Shown: in pieces, positions 54,725 through 64,000 of the stretch
How the letters are laid out: each line of letters opens with the position of its first letter
Numbering within the stretch: the stretch's first letter is position 1
Assembly: GCA_963971575.1 (NCBI GenBank)
Contig: OZ020622.1
Coordinates: forward strand, 9,648,279-9,712,278
DNA: 64,000 nucleotides
Direction of reading: 5' to 3'
Source of the DNA: Liopterus haemorrhoidalis
Taxonomy: Eukaryota; Arthropoda; Insecta; Coleoptera; Dytiscidae
The notes under the pieces: model-generated
What the model was told of the DNA's origin: nothing
Seen by the model: only the letters and a program-made list of their open reading frames with translations
Databases searched by the model: none
Made by a program: the position numbers and the translations under genes

Positions 54725-56401
54725 AAGAGCGAGAACCTCATGTTTAGCTAAAGTATTAGAGAAACTAATAAAAAAGCGTTTAACTTCTTTTTTAGAAACA
54801 AATAAAATTTTAGCGAACAATCAGTATGGTTTTCTGAGAAATAAATGTACAGAGGATGCCTTAGCAATCCTTGCGGAATATGTTTATAGATGTTTAGATA
54901 TCTCTAAGCCATCTGTTGCAGTATTTTTGGATTTAGCTAAGGCATTTGATACGGTAAATCATTCAATATTACTCAGAAAACTGGAAAAATATGGTATAAG
55001 AGGTATTGGTTTGAAAATAATTCAAAGCTATCTAGAAAATAGAACGCAAAAAGTAACGATTGATAATTACACTAGTGAGTCATTGATTGTTAAGTGCGGT
55101 GTCCCACAGGGTACTGTGCTTGGGCCTTTGCTATTTCTAGTGTATATAAACGACTTGCTACAATTAAGTAATCTACACGGCTCTATAATATCTTATGCTG
55201 ATGACACAGCCTTATTAATACAATCCGATACATGGGAGGAAGTTAAGCACAAGACGCAAGACGGAAGAAGATCTTTCAGAGATAAAATGTTGGTTGGATA
55301 ATAATATATTAAGTCTAAATTATTCAAAATCATATTTTCTAGCCTTCTCTAATACTATAAGAACACAACCAAATTTTACAAAGCTAATAATACATGATGT
55401 TAACTGCAATTACACTGGTTGCACTTGTCAAGTTTACGTTGAAAAAACAGACTTTGTAAAGTATCTTGGGGTGTCAATTGATAGTAAAATGAATTGGAGC
55501 ATACATATAAAAAATATTAACAACAGACTTAGAAAGTCCTATTATGTTTTTAAAATATTAAGACAATATATGCCTATAAAATTGTTATACAACTTTTATT
55601 TTGCTCTAGTACAATCTGTACTTTCATATGGATTAATTGCATGGGGGAGTGCTGCAAGTATTTACATGCAAAGGCTAGAAATTACACAAAAGAAAATAAT
55701 TAAAATTATATGTAAAAAACCTGTGCTTTATCCCACAAAAAAGCTTTTCGTAGAATGTAATCTATGTACAATTAAACAACTGTATCTATTATCAATTATA
55801 AAATACATATATAAAATACAATACCCCATACAATTTCCAACGCATGAACATAAAACTAGAAATGCTGGCAAAGCATTGCCCTATAAAGCAAATAAGACTG
55901 TAGGGCAGCGAAGTTTCATGTATTATGTTCCTAAACTATATAATAACTTCCAAAAATTTATAACTGATAATAATATTTCAATCACAACATTTGCTGCTAA
56001 TAAAATTTCAAAATACGCTAAAATATGGATAAAAAACCTTACACAGGATGAAGTACTTAATTATTATAGAGAATAATTTTAAAAATACAAAATAATTTCA
56101 GCACTTAAAACCGCATCCTCAATGGTTCTCTAGATGCGAATTTAAGATGCTAGTTAATCTTCAAATTTAAAAAATAAATTAAATTATTCAATTTTAACTG
56201 AAACCACACACATACTTAAGTATCTGTGGTGTTAATCCGTTTCAAAATTAAATTTATGTATTTTATATTGATACTCCTATCTTTACTTTTAAGCTAAACA
56301 TAGTATAACTCTGTATCTGTAATTATCTATCTTTATGTTATTCTTCTACTTGTATTGAAGTGGATTTTTAGTAAATAAAATAAAAAAATAAAATAAAATA
56401 A
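54725..56401 (+). mobile_element. Jockey/CR1-type LINE, 5'-truncated, inserted in family A
   Basis: The coding part (next entry) is followed by about 325 bp of 3' UTR with two CCACA(C)-type blocks and an AAATAAAATAAAATAAAA tail at about 56375-56401. Comparison with A1 shows it sits at GAGCGTAAATTT, with AAATTT present on both sides as the likely target duplication. A short filler (TTAAGAGCG) repeats local sequence at the 5' junction, as often seen at truncated LINE ends. Confidence 0.88.
54733..56076 (+). pseudogene. LINE reverse transcriptase, one frameshift
   Basis: The frame opens SCLAKVLEKLIKKRL, then NNQYGFLRNKCTEDALAIL, FLDLAKAFDTVNHSILLRKL (first catalytic Asp in the FxDxxKAFD box), GVPQGTVLGPLLFLVYINDL and IISYADDTALLI (catalytic YADD). 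Near 55260 a single frameshift moves to EEDLSEIKCWLDNNILSLNY, then FVKYLGVSIDSKMNWSIHIK and a long C-terminal region with VQSVLSYGLIAWGS, ending at 56076. All RT boxes present after the truncation are intact, so this is a relatively young copy. The endonuclease and ORF1 are missing through 5' truncation. Confidence 0.9.
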
Positions 56402-56589
56402 AATTTAATAACCAGTCTTATTATATGATTAACAGACGATAAATTATTTTAAAAATATCGTTCATTTTGCCGTGATTATTACAAAGTAAAATTTGTCCTA
56501 CACACTCAGCATACCGCCTTCACTTATTATATACCTGCGAAACCCTGAAATGTGTGAATATTCACACTTCACATCAATTTTTTATGAAT

Positions 56590-57590
56590 GTTATGAACTT
56601 ATATATTTTTTCTGTATAGTTTAGAAAATTTAGAATGTTTTATTTCTTTAAAATAAAGACAATTTCAGTGAAGTAATTTAAAAAAAACTGATGATTCTAA
56701 AAAAATAGATCCTTAAAAAGTTCTGGCCCGCGAATGTATTTTAGATCGCTATCCGGCCCTCGGTCTTTTGGAAGTTGCACATGCCTGCACTAAACTGTAC
56801 ATGATTAACATTTTTATTCTATTTTCGCCGTAAAAGTCCCTAGATTCATCAGATTTGGCACCCTCCGATATCTATCTTTTTTCAAAAAAATATCTAGCTG
56901 GAAAGAGATTTCGAATCATTGTTTGGCAACAAGTTTTTCCCTAAGTTGGCACTTAGGGAAAAAATCATCAACTTTTTGAATAAAAAAAAAAAAAAAAACT
57001 GTTATTCGGGTCTTTTCACTGAATACCCCTCTGTTTATTGCATCTCCTTCTGTATCCGTCCCTGGTTAGAAGTATAAAAATCTACAATTTTTCCATCGGC
57101 TGTAGTTGTAACTAATATAGTTTTCATGTGTAAGCCAAACTTGTTTAATATTCATTACTTCGTTAAGGTTCAAATGGCAATTTTAGATGCTAAATAAGTA
57201 ACAAACTACTCAAATACTTATCGCTTGATTTATGTCATGTCCCAAACTCAGCAATTGCTCGCTGATTATGAAATATAGACAAACCGCAATCTGTCTGCAA
57301 CATTCGTAATGAGATAACGGCCTAATTTATTATTATTATGGCTTTCAATAAGAATATGCTGGTCTCGGTAGTGTAGAGGAAGGGCAACCCAGCTTCATGC
57401 CTCATTTTCATGGTAGTGTCAAAGGCGTGACAGGGGTGAGAGGCGTGGTGTTATATTTACAAGTTCGAATTTTATGGTGGGGTTGGAGGCGTGATAAGGG
57501 CGCGTTTTCGGTTTTGACATTTGTATATAACCCAAATTTAACCTAAAAGTTTATACAAGTGTTTGGAGTAAACGGTTATTCAATTTCATT
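56590..57590. other. Non-coding DNA with hAT end and mariner fragment
   Basis: About 56705-56787 (GGCCCGCGAATG ... GGAAGTTGCACATGCCTG) is a lone hAT-type terminus. About 56838-56920 encodes SLDSSDLAPSDIYLF and KKYLAGKRF, the third-acid region of a mariner transposase, and is then broken. An A-rich run lies at about 56982-56999. No host gene seen. Confidence 0.5.
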
Positions 57591-57595
57591 AAATA

Positions 57596-57900
57596 TGTCG
57601 TCAAATCGAAGGAGACGTCTAGCTCTTTTTTATGCATATTTAGACTTAATGCGATATGAAGAAAAGCAATGGTGGGTAATTTATATATGGGGCATATAAA
57701 AACAGACGGCAACAGGGTGATTATTTTAACTTGTTGCAAGAAATGAGACTAACAGACAGAGAGTTATTTCAATTACATGAGAATGACACCAACCAATTTT
57801 GATGAACTTCTGAGTATTATTGGACCATTATTATGTAAGCAGAAGGTAATCAGAGAACCTATTGATCCTGGGCAAAGGCTTGCTTTGACTTTACGGTAAT
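57596..57900 (+). pseudogene. PIF/Harbinger transposase N-terminal part
   Basis: The frame starts MSSNRRRRLALFYAYLDLMR. Later pieces, with frameshifts, read GDYFNLLQEMRLTDRELF, then YMRMTPTNFDELLSIIGPLL and REPIDPGQRLALTLR. The F.NY.RM....FD.LL..I.P......REPI....RLA.TLR order is the region just before the HARBI1 nuclease domain. The sequence stops there; the catalytic part is absent. It complements the relic at 37798-38298 but is a separate copy. Confidence 0.7.
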
Positions 57901-57901
57901 A

Positions 57902-58730
57902 CCCACTTAATTGGGGTATACCATTGTACTTGGGGTATATCACCAGTATACCCACTATATGACACTTCTGCAGTCCAAATGTTGAAACGGAATCCATAAT
58001 AATAAACTTTATGACTACCGAAAGTCGCTATTTCGCTACATCAATTTACGTTTTTTAATTTTTTTTTTCTGAAATTAATATAAGTGTCTCGCTAAAGTTT
58101 CGAAAAAATATATCTATTTCTATGGTTTCGACGGTGCGGCCGGGGCTAGAGTTGAAATTTCTGAACTTGCGACACCACGCTTGTAACACCGCGCCTACGA
58201 TACCATGGTACGGGTTTTTTCAAAATAAAGCGATCCTATTGGTTGAATTTTTTGTTCCACACTTCCAACACCCGCATGAAAATGAGACATCACTTGCCCA
58301 TGGTCCCGGGCAAGGGCGGACTGAGCCCTTATCGGCTCTTGTTTTACACGAGTGATGAAAAAAACAACGTTGCTTTTCAGATCGAAAAGATGAAGCGCGC
58401 CTTCATCTTTCACAATTCAAAATAGACTTCAGAACTCGAGCGACTTTGACCTATTGGCCTACCCGTGGGAATATTTTCCCACGACTGGGCCGATTTTTCA
58501 CTCCAAATGCCTAGTCCGTCTTGTCCATTCCAGTTGTTATCGTTAACGTTTTTGAAAAAAATCTGGTAATATCGATATTTTGCTCTCGTTTTCGGTTTCT
58601 TTTTATCCTTGATAAAAATTGAATCAACGAGTCAGGAAACGATAATTTTTTCGACTTCTTTAAAGTTCTTTAGTTTCAACAATTAGAGAGACTTGGTCAG
58701 AAACTAAAGGAAAAACGTTAAAATGTATTA
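57902..58730. other. Non-coding DNA
   Basis: No gene recognised. GTAATACCCACTTAATTGGG then GTATACC...GTATACCC at 57895-57955 is a short cluster of GGGTATA(C) repeats. The open frames near 58122-58425 show no recognisable family. Confidence 0.35.
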
Positions 58731-58734
58731 AATC

Positions 58735-59056
58735 GAATAGGAATATTTTTTCATCATGACAATGCACGTCATCACTCAGCAAAAATAAGGCGCGAAAAAA
58801 TCAGGATTTAAACTGGCAAATTATTCCACATCCACCGTATTCATCCAATCTCTCGCCTTCCGATTTTTACCTATTTAAATCTATGGAACGTACACTCAGA
58901 GATAAAAATTTCGAAAAATCACTATTCTAAAAATGTAGAAAATCACCTGATGAGTTATTTTAAATAAAAACCAGAAAACTTCTATAGAGAGGTTATCGAA
59001 AATTAGTACAACGTTGGGAAGCCGTAATAAATAATGATGAGAATTATGTTTTGTAA
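58735..59056 (+). pseudogene. Mariner-family transposase C-terminal third
   Basis: It reads FHHDNARHHSAKIRREKI (second catalytic Asp), then, after frameshifts, PYSSNLSPSDFYLFKSMERT (third acidic region), NVENHLMSYF and VQRWEAVINNDENYVL. H.DNAR.H.A...L..P.YS..L.PSD..LF...LRD..F is the signature of another mariner subfamily (MOS-like). Several stops make it inactive; the N-terminal part is missing. Confidence 0.75.
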
Positions 59057-59371
59057 TTATACATAATCAAAATTTCTGGAAAAAATTTATTTTTTATTAT
59101 CATTATTTTTTTTTCACCCCGGTACATTTACAGTAATTTACATTGATTTACAAGTATGAATGTTGGCATTAATTTACAATGAAGCATATTTACAATTTTA
59201 TGATAAGACATTTAAGATAGATAATTTAAAAATAATAAACATTTGGGATTTAGATTTTACGGAACAGACCTGCTTCTTTGAGGTAGTCTAATAAAATGTT
59301 TTCATTTTCTGGGCTTAACGCTTCTTTCAGGTTGTCTGGTATTTTGTGCTTCTGTCTGAGTTCTTCATATA

Positions 59372-60309
59372 CAAGATGTCTCAAAAGAAATTTTATATTT
59401 AGTGGATCGATTAAAAAAAAAGTAAGCCGTATATAGAAAAAATGTTTATTAATTATTAAAATACACTTTTTGGGAATTTATTTCTTAAAAATAATATCGT
59501 ATAAATGTAGACCCTCGCGTTCTCGGCACTCATTTAATCGAACAGTAAAATTACTTATGACGTCTCGGCAGGTGGACTCAGGGATGGCTGCCATTTCGTG
59601 ACGGATATTTTCTTTCAAATGCGCCAGTGAAGTCGGTTTATTGGCGTAAACTTTAGATTTAAGATAACCCCATAGGAAAAAGTCCATAGGGGTTAAATCT
59701 GGACTGCGTGGAGGCCAATTTATGACACCTGTCCGGGAGATCAATTTGCCTGAGAAAATTTCACGAACACGTGGCAGAGACATATTGGACGTGTGTGAAG
59801 TTGCTCCGTCCTGTTGGAACCATGTTCTTTGGTTATAGCCAGGAAAGTTTTGCAGTTCAGGTACCAAGAAGTTGTCTAACATCGCCACATAACGCTCTGA
59901 ATTCGGGTTCGGGTCGGCTCTGGTTCGGGTCGTCACGAACAGACCGATTAACATTCTCCACGTTTTCTACCGTTCTTGATGACCTAGGTCGCCCGGATTT
60001 TGATTTATCCAGCGTTGTACCAGTCTCTTCAAACTTTTTAACACAATGTCGAATGAGAGGAATGCTTGGCGCATCATTTAAGTGGCGAAAACCTCGAATA
60101 CTGCAGAATTTTCTACGCGCTACAGTCGCCGAATCACCGTTTTTGTAAAACTCTCGCACGCATTACGCGCTGTCTGCTCCCGAGAAACGCTCCATAGCGA
60201 CTAATTCCCAAGAGCCAGGCTACCGATTGACATAACCCCCGCGCCCCTCGGATACGTTGCGTTCACGCAGTAAGCTAAATAAATATAAAATTTCTTTTGA
60301 GACACCTTG
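59372..60309 (-). mobile_element. 938-bp mariner-type element inside the I-type LINE
   Basis: Ends CAAGATGTCTCAAAAGAAAT and its mirrored partner (ATTTCTTTTGAGACACCTTG) form a terminal inverted repeat of about 30 bp with one or two mismatches. TA lies at 59370-59371 and 60310-60311. It carries a transposase with an internal deletion on the minus strand. Confidence 0.93.
59478..60159 (-). pseudogene. Mariner-type transposase, internally deleted
   Basis: The N-terminal frame (60159 to about 59900) has two helix-turn-helix parts: REFYKNGDSATVARRKFCSI, and PSIPLIRHCVKKFEETGTTL with the linker SGRPRSSRTVENV. The C-terminal frame (59954-59478) has WFQQDGATSHTSN (second catalytic Asp), INWPPRSPDLTPMDFFLWGY (third Asp, DD34D spacing) and the tail DVISNFTVRLNECRERE. 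The region with the first catalytic Asp is missing between them and the frame shifts at the joint. This is a non-autonomous derivative of an insect Tc1/mariner-superfamily lineage. Confidence 0.85.
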
Positions 60310-60709
60310 TAGTTGGCACTCCAGGATTATATGTTCTACGGTAACAGTTTTATTGCAGTTGTCACAGTTTTTCACCTCTTTTCTTTTCATTAGGTGTGTA
60401 ATGAATGTGTGACCAATTCTGAGTCTTGTAAGAACTCTCTGTTCTTTTCTCTTGCCTACTGGAGCCCAGAGTTTGGTGTCTTCTTTTATATGGCGAAGTT
60501 TGTTGTTTGTTAGACTGTGCCATTGTCGTTTCCAGTATTCTTTTATGTTTTACCGTAAGTTGGATTTGATGTCGCTGGTAGGTACGGATATCGGTGTTAT
60601 TGGAAAGTTTGCTGCCTCTCTTGCTGCTATTCATTCTAGCTGTTCATTCCCTCTTATTCCCACATGTGAGGGAACCCACACTAGGGTTAAATTTTTCCCC
60701 TGGAGGGCC

Positions 60710-61475
60710 AAACATTATTTTCTACTCTAAAAAAATGAATTTATTTCCGATCCCCCTAATATATATAAAAGATTACAAAACAAGTTTTTGAGGGAAACAA
60801 CAATTTTTTACAACAATTTTTTTTGCAATTAAAAATATCCTATTAAATAAATAAAAATTGGGTGCAAAATTTGATGTATAGTTTAATGAAGGATGTATAA
60901 AAGGATGTAAAATTAAAAGGGTTATTGTTTTGATATCGATTTGAAAGTAAAGAGATATTTATCCCCGTCGGTTGGCACTGGCTAGTCGCCTCCAACAATC
61001 TACGTATTTATACCCTGAGGTTCCACCACGAGAGTCCTCTTGTGTTCAAAAGAATAGTTAATCAAAGTCAAGTACAAATATACAAATATGATGATGAATC
61101 TTCTGACATGACAAGAAAAACAAAACAAAACAAAAGGTTAGAGTGAAATTAAATTGTGGTAACAGTTTTGTATTTCTGTTATAAGATTTTTGTTTGTTCT
61201 TGTTTTGTTTGACATTTATATTTCAACGTTTACAAAGTATGATGAGGGAAATACGTCTTTGTAATTGTCATGATGTTTGCTATTTGTTGTAGGATTAAAT
61301 TTGTTATTTCGACCTCCAAACAAGGGAAAATATATTTAAAACAAAATTAATTACTGTAAAAATATTCGTACGATCACATTTTTAATTGCTTTTACACGAT
61401 TTTCAACTAAAGTTTTTAATCTGTTCAACGACGAATGAAAGAATCAACAATCAACTTTTTAAAAACATCATTGTG
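60710..61475. other. Non-coding DNA
   Basis: No gene recognised. GTTGGCACTGGCTAGTCGCC near 60970 is a GC-richer patch without assignment. Confidence 0.35.
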
Positions 61476-61861
61476 GATGGAACCATGTTCTTTCGTCTTA
61501 AGAACGAACTTATTCCAAACTATCAACACGGATTTATACCTGGTTGATCTGTCGTTTCGAATCTACTGCTAGCTACTAATTACTAGACTAAATTCACCAA
61601 TTCTTCAACTCCAGATTCACACGGCATAAAAGGCAATCTTCTAAACTAGGTGCGTATTTAACCAGTCGACCATTTCTAGTAAGAGTTCATTCTTCTCAAG
61701 GACGTAGCCAGGGGGGAGGCATAGGGGGCATTTGCCCCCCCCCCGGATAGTTTACCTTATATAAAATATAATTTAGGTTGTTAGAAGTTTTTTTCACCGG
61801 TGAAGAAAATTTATAAATTTACCGGACTTTTATTATTTAATATACTACAAAAGACCTAGAA

Positions 61862-62940
61862 GAGGGGTCGGCAACCTGCGGCTCTTTTAGAAAATTTTGT
61901 GGCTCTTTGAAAATGGCTGGTTTTTATTTTAATATAATCTATATTTTAATTTTCAACTTTCTGCCTGTACTATACAGGTTTTGTATTTTTCAGAATGTTT
62001 TACGGTGCAATTCACACCCGGTAATTCCCCGAGTTACTGCATATTCCCTTTTAGAAGAAGTTATTTGTTTCGAAAAAAAGTTATCTGTATTTGTGAATGA
62101 TTTACGTGGAAAAACATTTTTACATTTTATTAATTTACAAAAACATGTTATTAATGCAATTTTTTTTTTGCACAAACTATTGTTAACATGCAAGAAGCTT
62201 TTCGAGATTGATTTAAAGAGTTTAGAAAATATAAAGCTACACTAGCTTTTTTGACAAAGCCAATTGAAGTAGGTATGTAGCAATTACATTTGTCACTTTC
62301 AATTAGTGGATTTAAAATCCAAAGGTTTATGGATTTATATATTCTTAAAACTTAATTCTGAACTGGAAAATTTAGAAAGAAAAAAGTGAATTTTATCTTC
62401 CCAGCATAAGTGGACCAAAATTCGCAATCTTCAAAATGTAGATAAAGTTCTTTTCGAAGCTTGGAACCGTCTTCCAGAACGGATCAGAATCGTTCAATCT
62501 TTTAAAAAATTATGCTTTTGGGCTAGTGACAATTTTCGGATCCACATATTACTGTAAGCAAATCTTTTCACATATGAAATTAATAAAGAGTCAGTTAAGA
62601 AGTAATCTTACTGACCTGAAACTAGAGTGCTGCCTTAAGTTAAAGATTACTGAATATTCACCATATATTGAAGTCTTATAGAACACTATACAGGAGCAAC
62701 CGTCCCATTAAAAAAAATATTATATTGTTATATACTGGCAACTACAATAGGTATCAAAAACTAAATGTATAAGTAAATATTAATTTATTGTAATACTTGA
62801 TTATTTTAAAACAAATAAACAATTTTTACGTTTTTTTCTTCTTAAATATAGGATTATTTTTTAGCGGCTCTTCCATGTTATTGTGTTTTTTTTTTCAATA
62901 TAGATTTGGCTCTTTGTCACTGAAAGGTTGCCGACCCCTG
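61862..62940 (+). mobile_element. Inner hAT element (1079 bp) with transposase relic
   Basis: The left end reads GAGGGGTCGGCAACCTGCGG (first C mutated to G) and the right end GGTTGCCGACCCCTG. Flanking 8-mers ACCTAGAA (61854-61861) and ACCTAGGA (62941-62948) differ at one base. GCGGCTCTT blocks occur next to both ends. It lies wholly within the outer hAT. Confidence 0.93.
62090..62685 (+). pseudogene. hAT transposase remnant (C-terminal part)
   Basis: Fragments read VNDLRGKTFLHFINLQKHVI, then, after a gap and frameshifts, FGSTYYCKQIFSHMKLIKSQ, LRSNLTDLKLECCLKLKI and YSPYIEVL. The FGSTY.CEQ.FS.MK..KS..RS.LTD..L...L dimerisation motif is typical of the ZBED/GTF2IRD2-like hAT group. The DDE core is largely missing, so it is inactive. 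Confidence 0.8.
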
Positions 62941-63349
62941 ACCTAGGACGCTGTTATTTTCTACCCAAGCCATGTAATTAAGGTCGTACCGACCAATTTA
63001 AAATATTTTGTTATTTTTGCCCCCGCCCAAGCTGAAATCCTGGCTACGTCCCTGATTCTTCTAACTCCGAAAACTAAACAGCTAGTGGAGTCCCTAAAGG
63101 AAGCGTCATTGGCCCAACTTTATTCATTATTTTTACCATCTCATAGTCCTTCTTTCATTTGGAAAATCAGATGTACACCGCAGACCTGAAAATCTACATC
63201 CCATCAGTAAATCGCTCCTTTCTTCAAAGTAAACTGGATAAAATTGTAAAGTGGTGAGCAGATTGGTTTTTGTTAATTAACACAACGAAATGTTAGGTTC
63301 TTCACCTTGGAAATAAGAACGCCAAGTGTCAACTCAATTACTGACTTGG

Positions 63350-64000
63350 AGGTAGTTATTACCTCAAAGCTGCCAATCCAGTGGTGTAAATATTTAGATT
63401 TTGAGAGAAACTATGTAGAAAAATAACTGCTATGTACATTAGAAATATATTAATTGAATAAAAAAAAATTAGAAAAGTTTGAATTATAATTGACTGACCC
63501 TCGATGAGACACTCAATTTTCTCACTTATAAAGACAACACTTTTGTGACTCGGAAGGAGGAGATACAAGACTACATTTACATCTATATCTTTAAAATCAA
63601 GCAGAGATTGTATGTTGTTTAATTATAATTACTAAACATCAATCAAAAGTAAACTGAGCTTAATGAATTGTTAAGTGAAACGAAATAATTGTTAATTGAA
63701 TTCAATCAAAGACCAAAGGGGTCAATTTAAGAGAGGATTAGTTCTCTTTTCGGCTTCAATCAAACGAACTAGTTAATTACTATCTTAGAATCCCACTTCA
63801 ACTCCAATGCAGTTGTAATTTAAAGCTAGAATTAACACATCAGAAGAGTTGTAATCATGTTAATACCAATGTTATAATATATTTTAATAAATTTCCCGTG
63901 GGTAGTATTTTATGAAGAGTTCAGAATGATTTAAAAAATGGAGTGAGCAGGAATGGTTGTGCTTTATTTACGTAAAACCACAATGGGAATAAGTGGTTTA
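63350..64000. other. Non-coding DNA to the window end
   Basis: No gene or repeat recognised. The short open frame on the minus strand at 63359-63568 has no family resemblance. Confidence 0.35.

Larger units (their letters stand above)
54041..56585 (-). mobile_element. Family A, copy A5 (reverse) interrupted by a LINE
   Basis: On the plus strand it opens TTTTTAGGGTTTTGTAGGTA, then ACCGTCATTTTGTCG, a long (CTGT)n run, the tRNA-like block at 54530-54612 and TTTTAAGAGCGTAAATTT. The LINE then intervenes. After it come ATATGATTAACAGACGATAA, TTACAAAGTAAAATTTGTCC and the palindrome GTGTGAATATTCACAC (56552-56567). Without the LINE it would be a near match to A1 over its whole length. Confidence 0.88.
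59100..60695 (-). mobile_element. I-type LINE, second copy, interrupted
   Basis: Same LINE type as 18582-19925. On the minus strand it starts at about 60695 inside the RNase H domain and ends in a 3' UTR with a T run (plus strand) at about 59095-59113. A 938-bp DNA transposon splits it at 59370-60311. Confidence 0.8.
59250..60695 (-). pseudogene. I-type LINE ORF2 C-terminus
   Basis: Before the insertion it encodes LVWVPSHVGIRGNEQLE (end of RNase H), EYWKRQWHSLTNNKLRHIKE, VLTRLRIGHTFITHLMKRKE and CDNCNKTVTVEHIILECQ (zinc knuckle CxxC...H....C intact). After the insertion it continues LYEELRQKHKIPDNLKEALS and ENILLDYLKEAGLFRKI, with the stop at 59250-59252. Removing the transposon and one TA gives a continuous frame across the junction. 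Two in-frame stops further upstream show decay. Confidence 0.85.
61697..63054. mobile_element. Outer hAT element (1358 bp, including the nested one)
   Basis: The left end CAAGGACGTAGCCAGG and right end CCTGGCTACGTCCCTG are inverted repeats with one mismatch. The 8-bp target duplication ATTCTTCT is perfect (61689-61696 and 63055-63062). GGGGGCATTTGCCCCC follows the left end. Apart from the nested hAT only about 280 bp remain, so it is a small non-autonomous element. Confidence 0.95.
61480..63340 (+). pseudogene. Jockey/CR1-like LINE RT, split by nested hAT elements
   Basis: Before the insertion (61480-61690) the frame contains FFRLKNELIPNYQHGFIPG, then SVVSNLLLA, the QhGF.PGRS...NLL motif. 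After it (63063-63340) come SGVPKGSVIGPTLFIIF, MYADDLKIYIPSVNRSF (catalytic YADD), LDKIVKW and TTKC.VLHLGNKNAKC. The intervening coding segment with the first catalytic Asp has mostly been lost. Stops and frameshifts confirm a dead copy. Confidence 0.75.

Noticed and set aside
58122..58425. Overlapping ORFs of 60-77 codons on both strands
   Set aside because: No family resemblance, no splice context, and mutual overlap. Likely chance in a locally GC-richer patch.

Overview
This window is a piece of an animal nuclear genome, most likely an insect and possibly a beetle (the order is a guess). It is AT-rich and gene-poor. Only two host genes are recognisable, both split by spliceosomal introns, two of which are very short (61 and 52 bp). 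Most of the rest is transposon debris of kinds common in insects: mariner, hAT, PIF/Harbinger, Helitron, and RTE, Jockey/CR1 and I-type LINEs, plus many non-autonomous inverted-repeat elements. No prokaryotic system, CRISPR array, rRNA or intact tRNA gene was seen.

Layout. 0-0.8 kb: AT-rich DNA and the C-terminal end of a hAT transposase. 0.83-4.43 kb: a 48-bp satellite that flips orientation once near 2.11 kb, so the array is a giant inverted repeat. 4.4-26 kb: LINE remnants, a 1.15-kb element with very long inverted arms (7.9-9.1 kb), a Helitron (13.6-14.8 kb), two 372-bp sister elements (11.6 and 17.3 kb), decayed mariners (17, 20 and 25 kb), an I-type LINE (18.6-19.9 kb) and a 1.3-kb element with a nested small element (22.4-23.7 kb). 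26-41 kb: copies of two dispersed families (called A and B here) that combine a short terminal hairpin with a CAGA/CTGT microsatellite, small hAT elements with good 8-bp target duplications, a 36-bp perfect palindrome, and RTE and Harbinger remnants.

43.6-47.5 kb is the gene island: an NRBF2 homologue on the plus strand (two exons, 295 codons) and, convergent to it, a TMEM127 homologue on the minus strand (three coding exons, 252 codons). In other animals NRBF2 belongs to the autophagy PI3-kinase complex I, and TMEM127 is an endosomal/lysosomal membrane protein that restrains mTORC1 and acts as an adaptor for NEDD4-type ligases. Their adjacency is suggestive but may be chance.

48-64 kb returns to transposons, often nested: a LINE inside a family A copy (54-56.6 kb), a mariner-type element inside an I-type LINE (59.2-60.7 kb), and a hAT inside a hAT inside a LINE (61.5-63.3 kb). 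Target-site duplications, and in one case an unoccupied relative elsewhere in the window, allow several insertions to be dated relative to one another.

Nothing here is a clear new defence or metabolic system. The most unusual items are the head-to-head 48-bp satellite with open frames on both strands, the hairpin-plus-CAGA families (A carrying a tRNA-like Pol III promoter), and the long-armed element at 7.9-9.1 kb.
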